Of a stretch of 5,963 bases of DNA, positions 5,873-5,963 are shown one piece after another. Origin of the DNA: Actinotalea sp. (GTDB lineage: Bacteria; Actinomycetota; Actinomycetes; Actinomycetales; Cellulomonadaceae). The notes beneath the pieces are model-generated. The model did not search any database and had not been told where the DNA came from. It saw only the letters and a list, made by a program, of their open reading frames with translations. The stretch lies in assembly GCA_014360395.1 (NCBI GenBank), contig JACIXM010000544.1, forward strand, positions 1 through 5,963, given 5' to 3'. How positions within the stretch are numbered: the first letter of the stretch is position 1; each line of letters begins with the position of its first letter. The position numbers and the translations under genes are program-made.

Positions 5873-5963
5873 ATGGCGGACCTGCGGCACCATCGGCTGA
5901 CCCTGCTCCTCGCCGCGGCAGCGGCGACGAGCGCGCTGGCGCTGCCACCGGCGGCGGGGGCGG
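5873..5963 (+). CDS. N-terminus of a predicted secreted protein (3' partial)
   Basis: An ATG at 5873 opens a frame that runs off the window after 30 codons. The visible N-terminus looks like a Sec signal peptide: MADLRHHR as a short basic n-region, a hydrophobic core from about residue 9 to 24 (LTLLLAAAAATSALAL), then PPAAGA, which may contain or precede an AxA-type cleavage site. GGAGG at 5860-5864 stands eight bases upstream, a well-placed ribosome binding site that supports this start. Nothing visible shows what the mature protein is. The 115-base gap after paaG, with a candidate terminator, suggests a separate transcription unit that is not part of the PAA pathway. A lipoprotein is not indicated because no lipobox Cys is seen in the visible part. 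Confidence 0.6.
   Translation, partial: MADLRHHRLTLLLAAAAATSALALPPAAGA

Noticed and set aside
1..5963. Reassignment of TGA as a sense codon, to explain the TGA in paaD.
   Set aside because: All five genes on the plus strand and the minus-strand thioesterase end with TGA at the expected family C-termini, so TGA is a normal stop in this genome.

Overview
The window carries the middle and distal part of an aerobic phenylacetic acid (PAA) catabolic cluster. The DNA has very high GC (the first 60 bases are about 72% GC and the coding regions look similar), third positions are strongly G/C, and GTG starts coupled to the preceding stop are frequent. This points to an actinobacterium; the genus cannot be told from the sequence alone.

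Layout: (1) 1-399, the 3' part of paaD, whose start lies before the window and whose frame is interrupted by an in-frame TGA exactly where the family has a conserved Cys. (2) 399-1520, paaE, the flavin/2Fe-2S reductase of the PaaABCE epoxidase, overlapping paaD by one base. (3) 1517-2407, paaF, an enoyl-CoA hydratase, overlapping paaE through GTGA. (4) 2379-2801 on the minus strand, a hotdog-fold acyl-CoA thioesterase. Its 3' end overlaps the 3' end of paaF, and its catalytic residues fit the EntH/YdiI subgroup better than classical PaaI. (5) 2802-2902, a divergent intergenic region with a leaderless-type -10 box for the thioesterase and a ribosome binding site for paaZ. (6) 2903-4960, paaZ, the bifunctional ALDH plus MaoC-like hydratase fusion. 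(7) 4957-5757, paaG, the ring-opening isomerase, overlapping paaZ through GTGA. (8) 5758-5872, a spacer with a GC-rich hairpin. (9) 5873 to the end, the N-terminus of an unrelated-looking secreted protein with a signal peptide.

The genes form one pathway. PaaE feeds NADPH electrons to the PaaA di-iron centre (PaaABC would lie upstream), making 1,2-epoxyphenylacetyl-CoA, and PaaD helps mature the epoxidase. PaaG isomerises the epoxide to oxepin-CoA, and PaaZ opens the ring and oxidises the resulting aldehyde. PaaF hydrates the dehydroadipyl-CoA intermediate formed in the later beta-oxidation-like steps. The thioesterase probably rescues CoA from dead-end thioesters, although its residues leave other roles open.

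The most notable observation is the TGA in paaD at position 64-66. The flanking sequence is fully conserved on both sides, so it is a recent nonsense mutation, a base-call error, or a candidate selenocysteine codon. The rest of the cluster is recognisable PAA biochemistry with unusual local architecture rather than an obviously new system.
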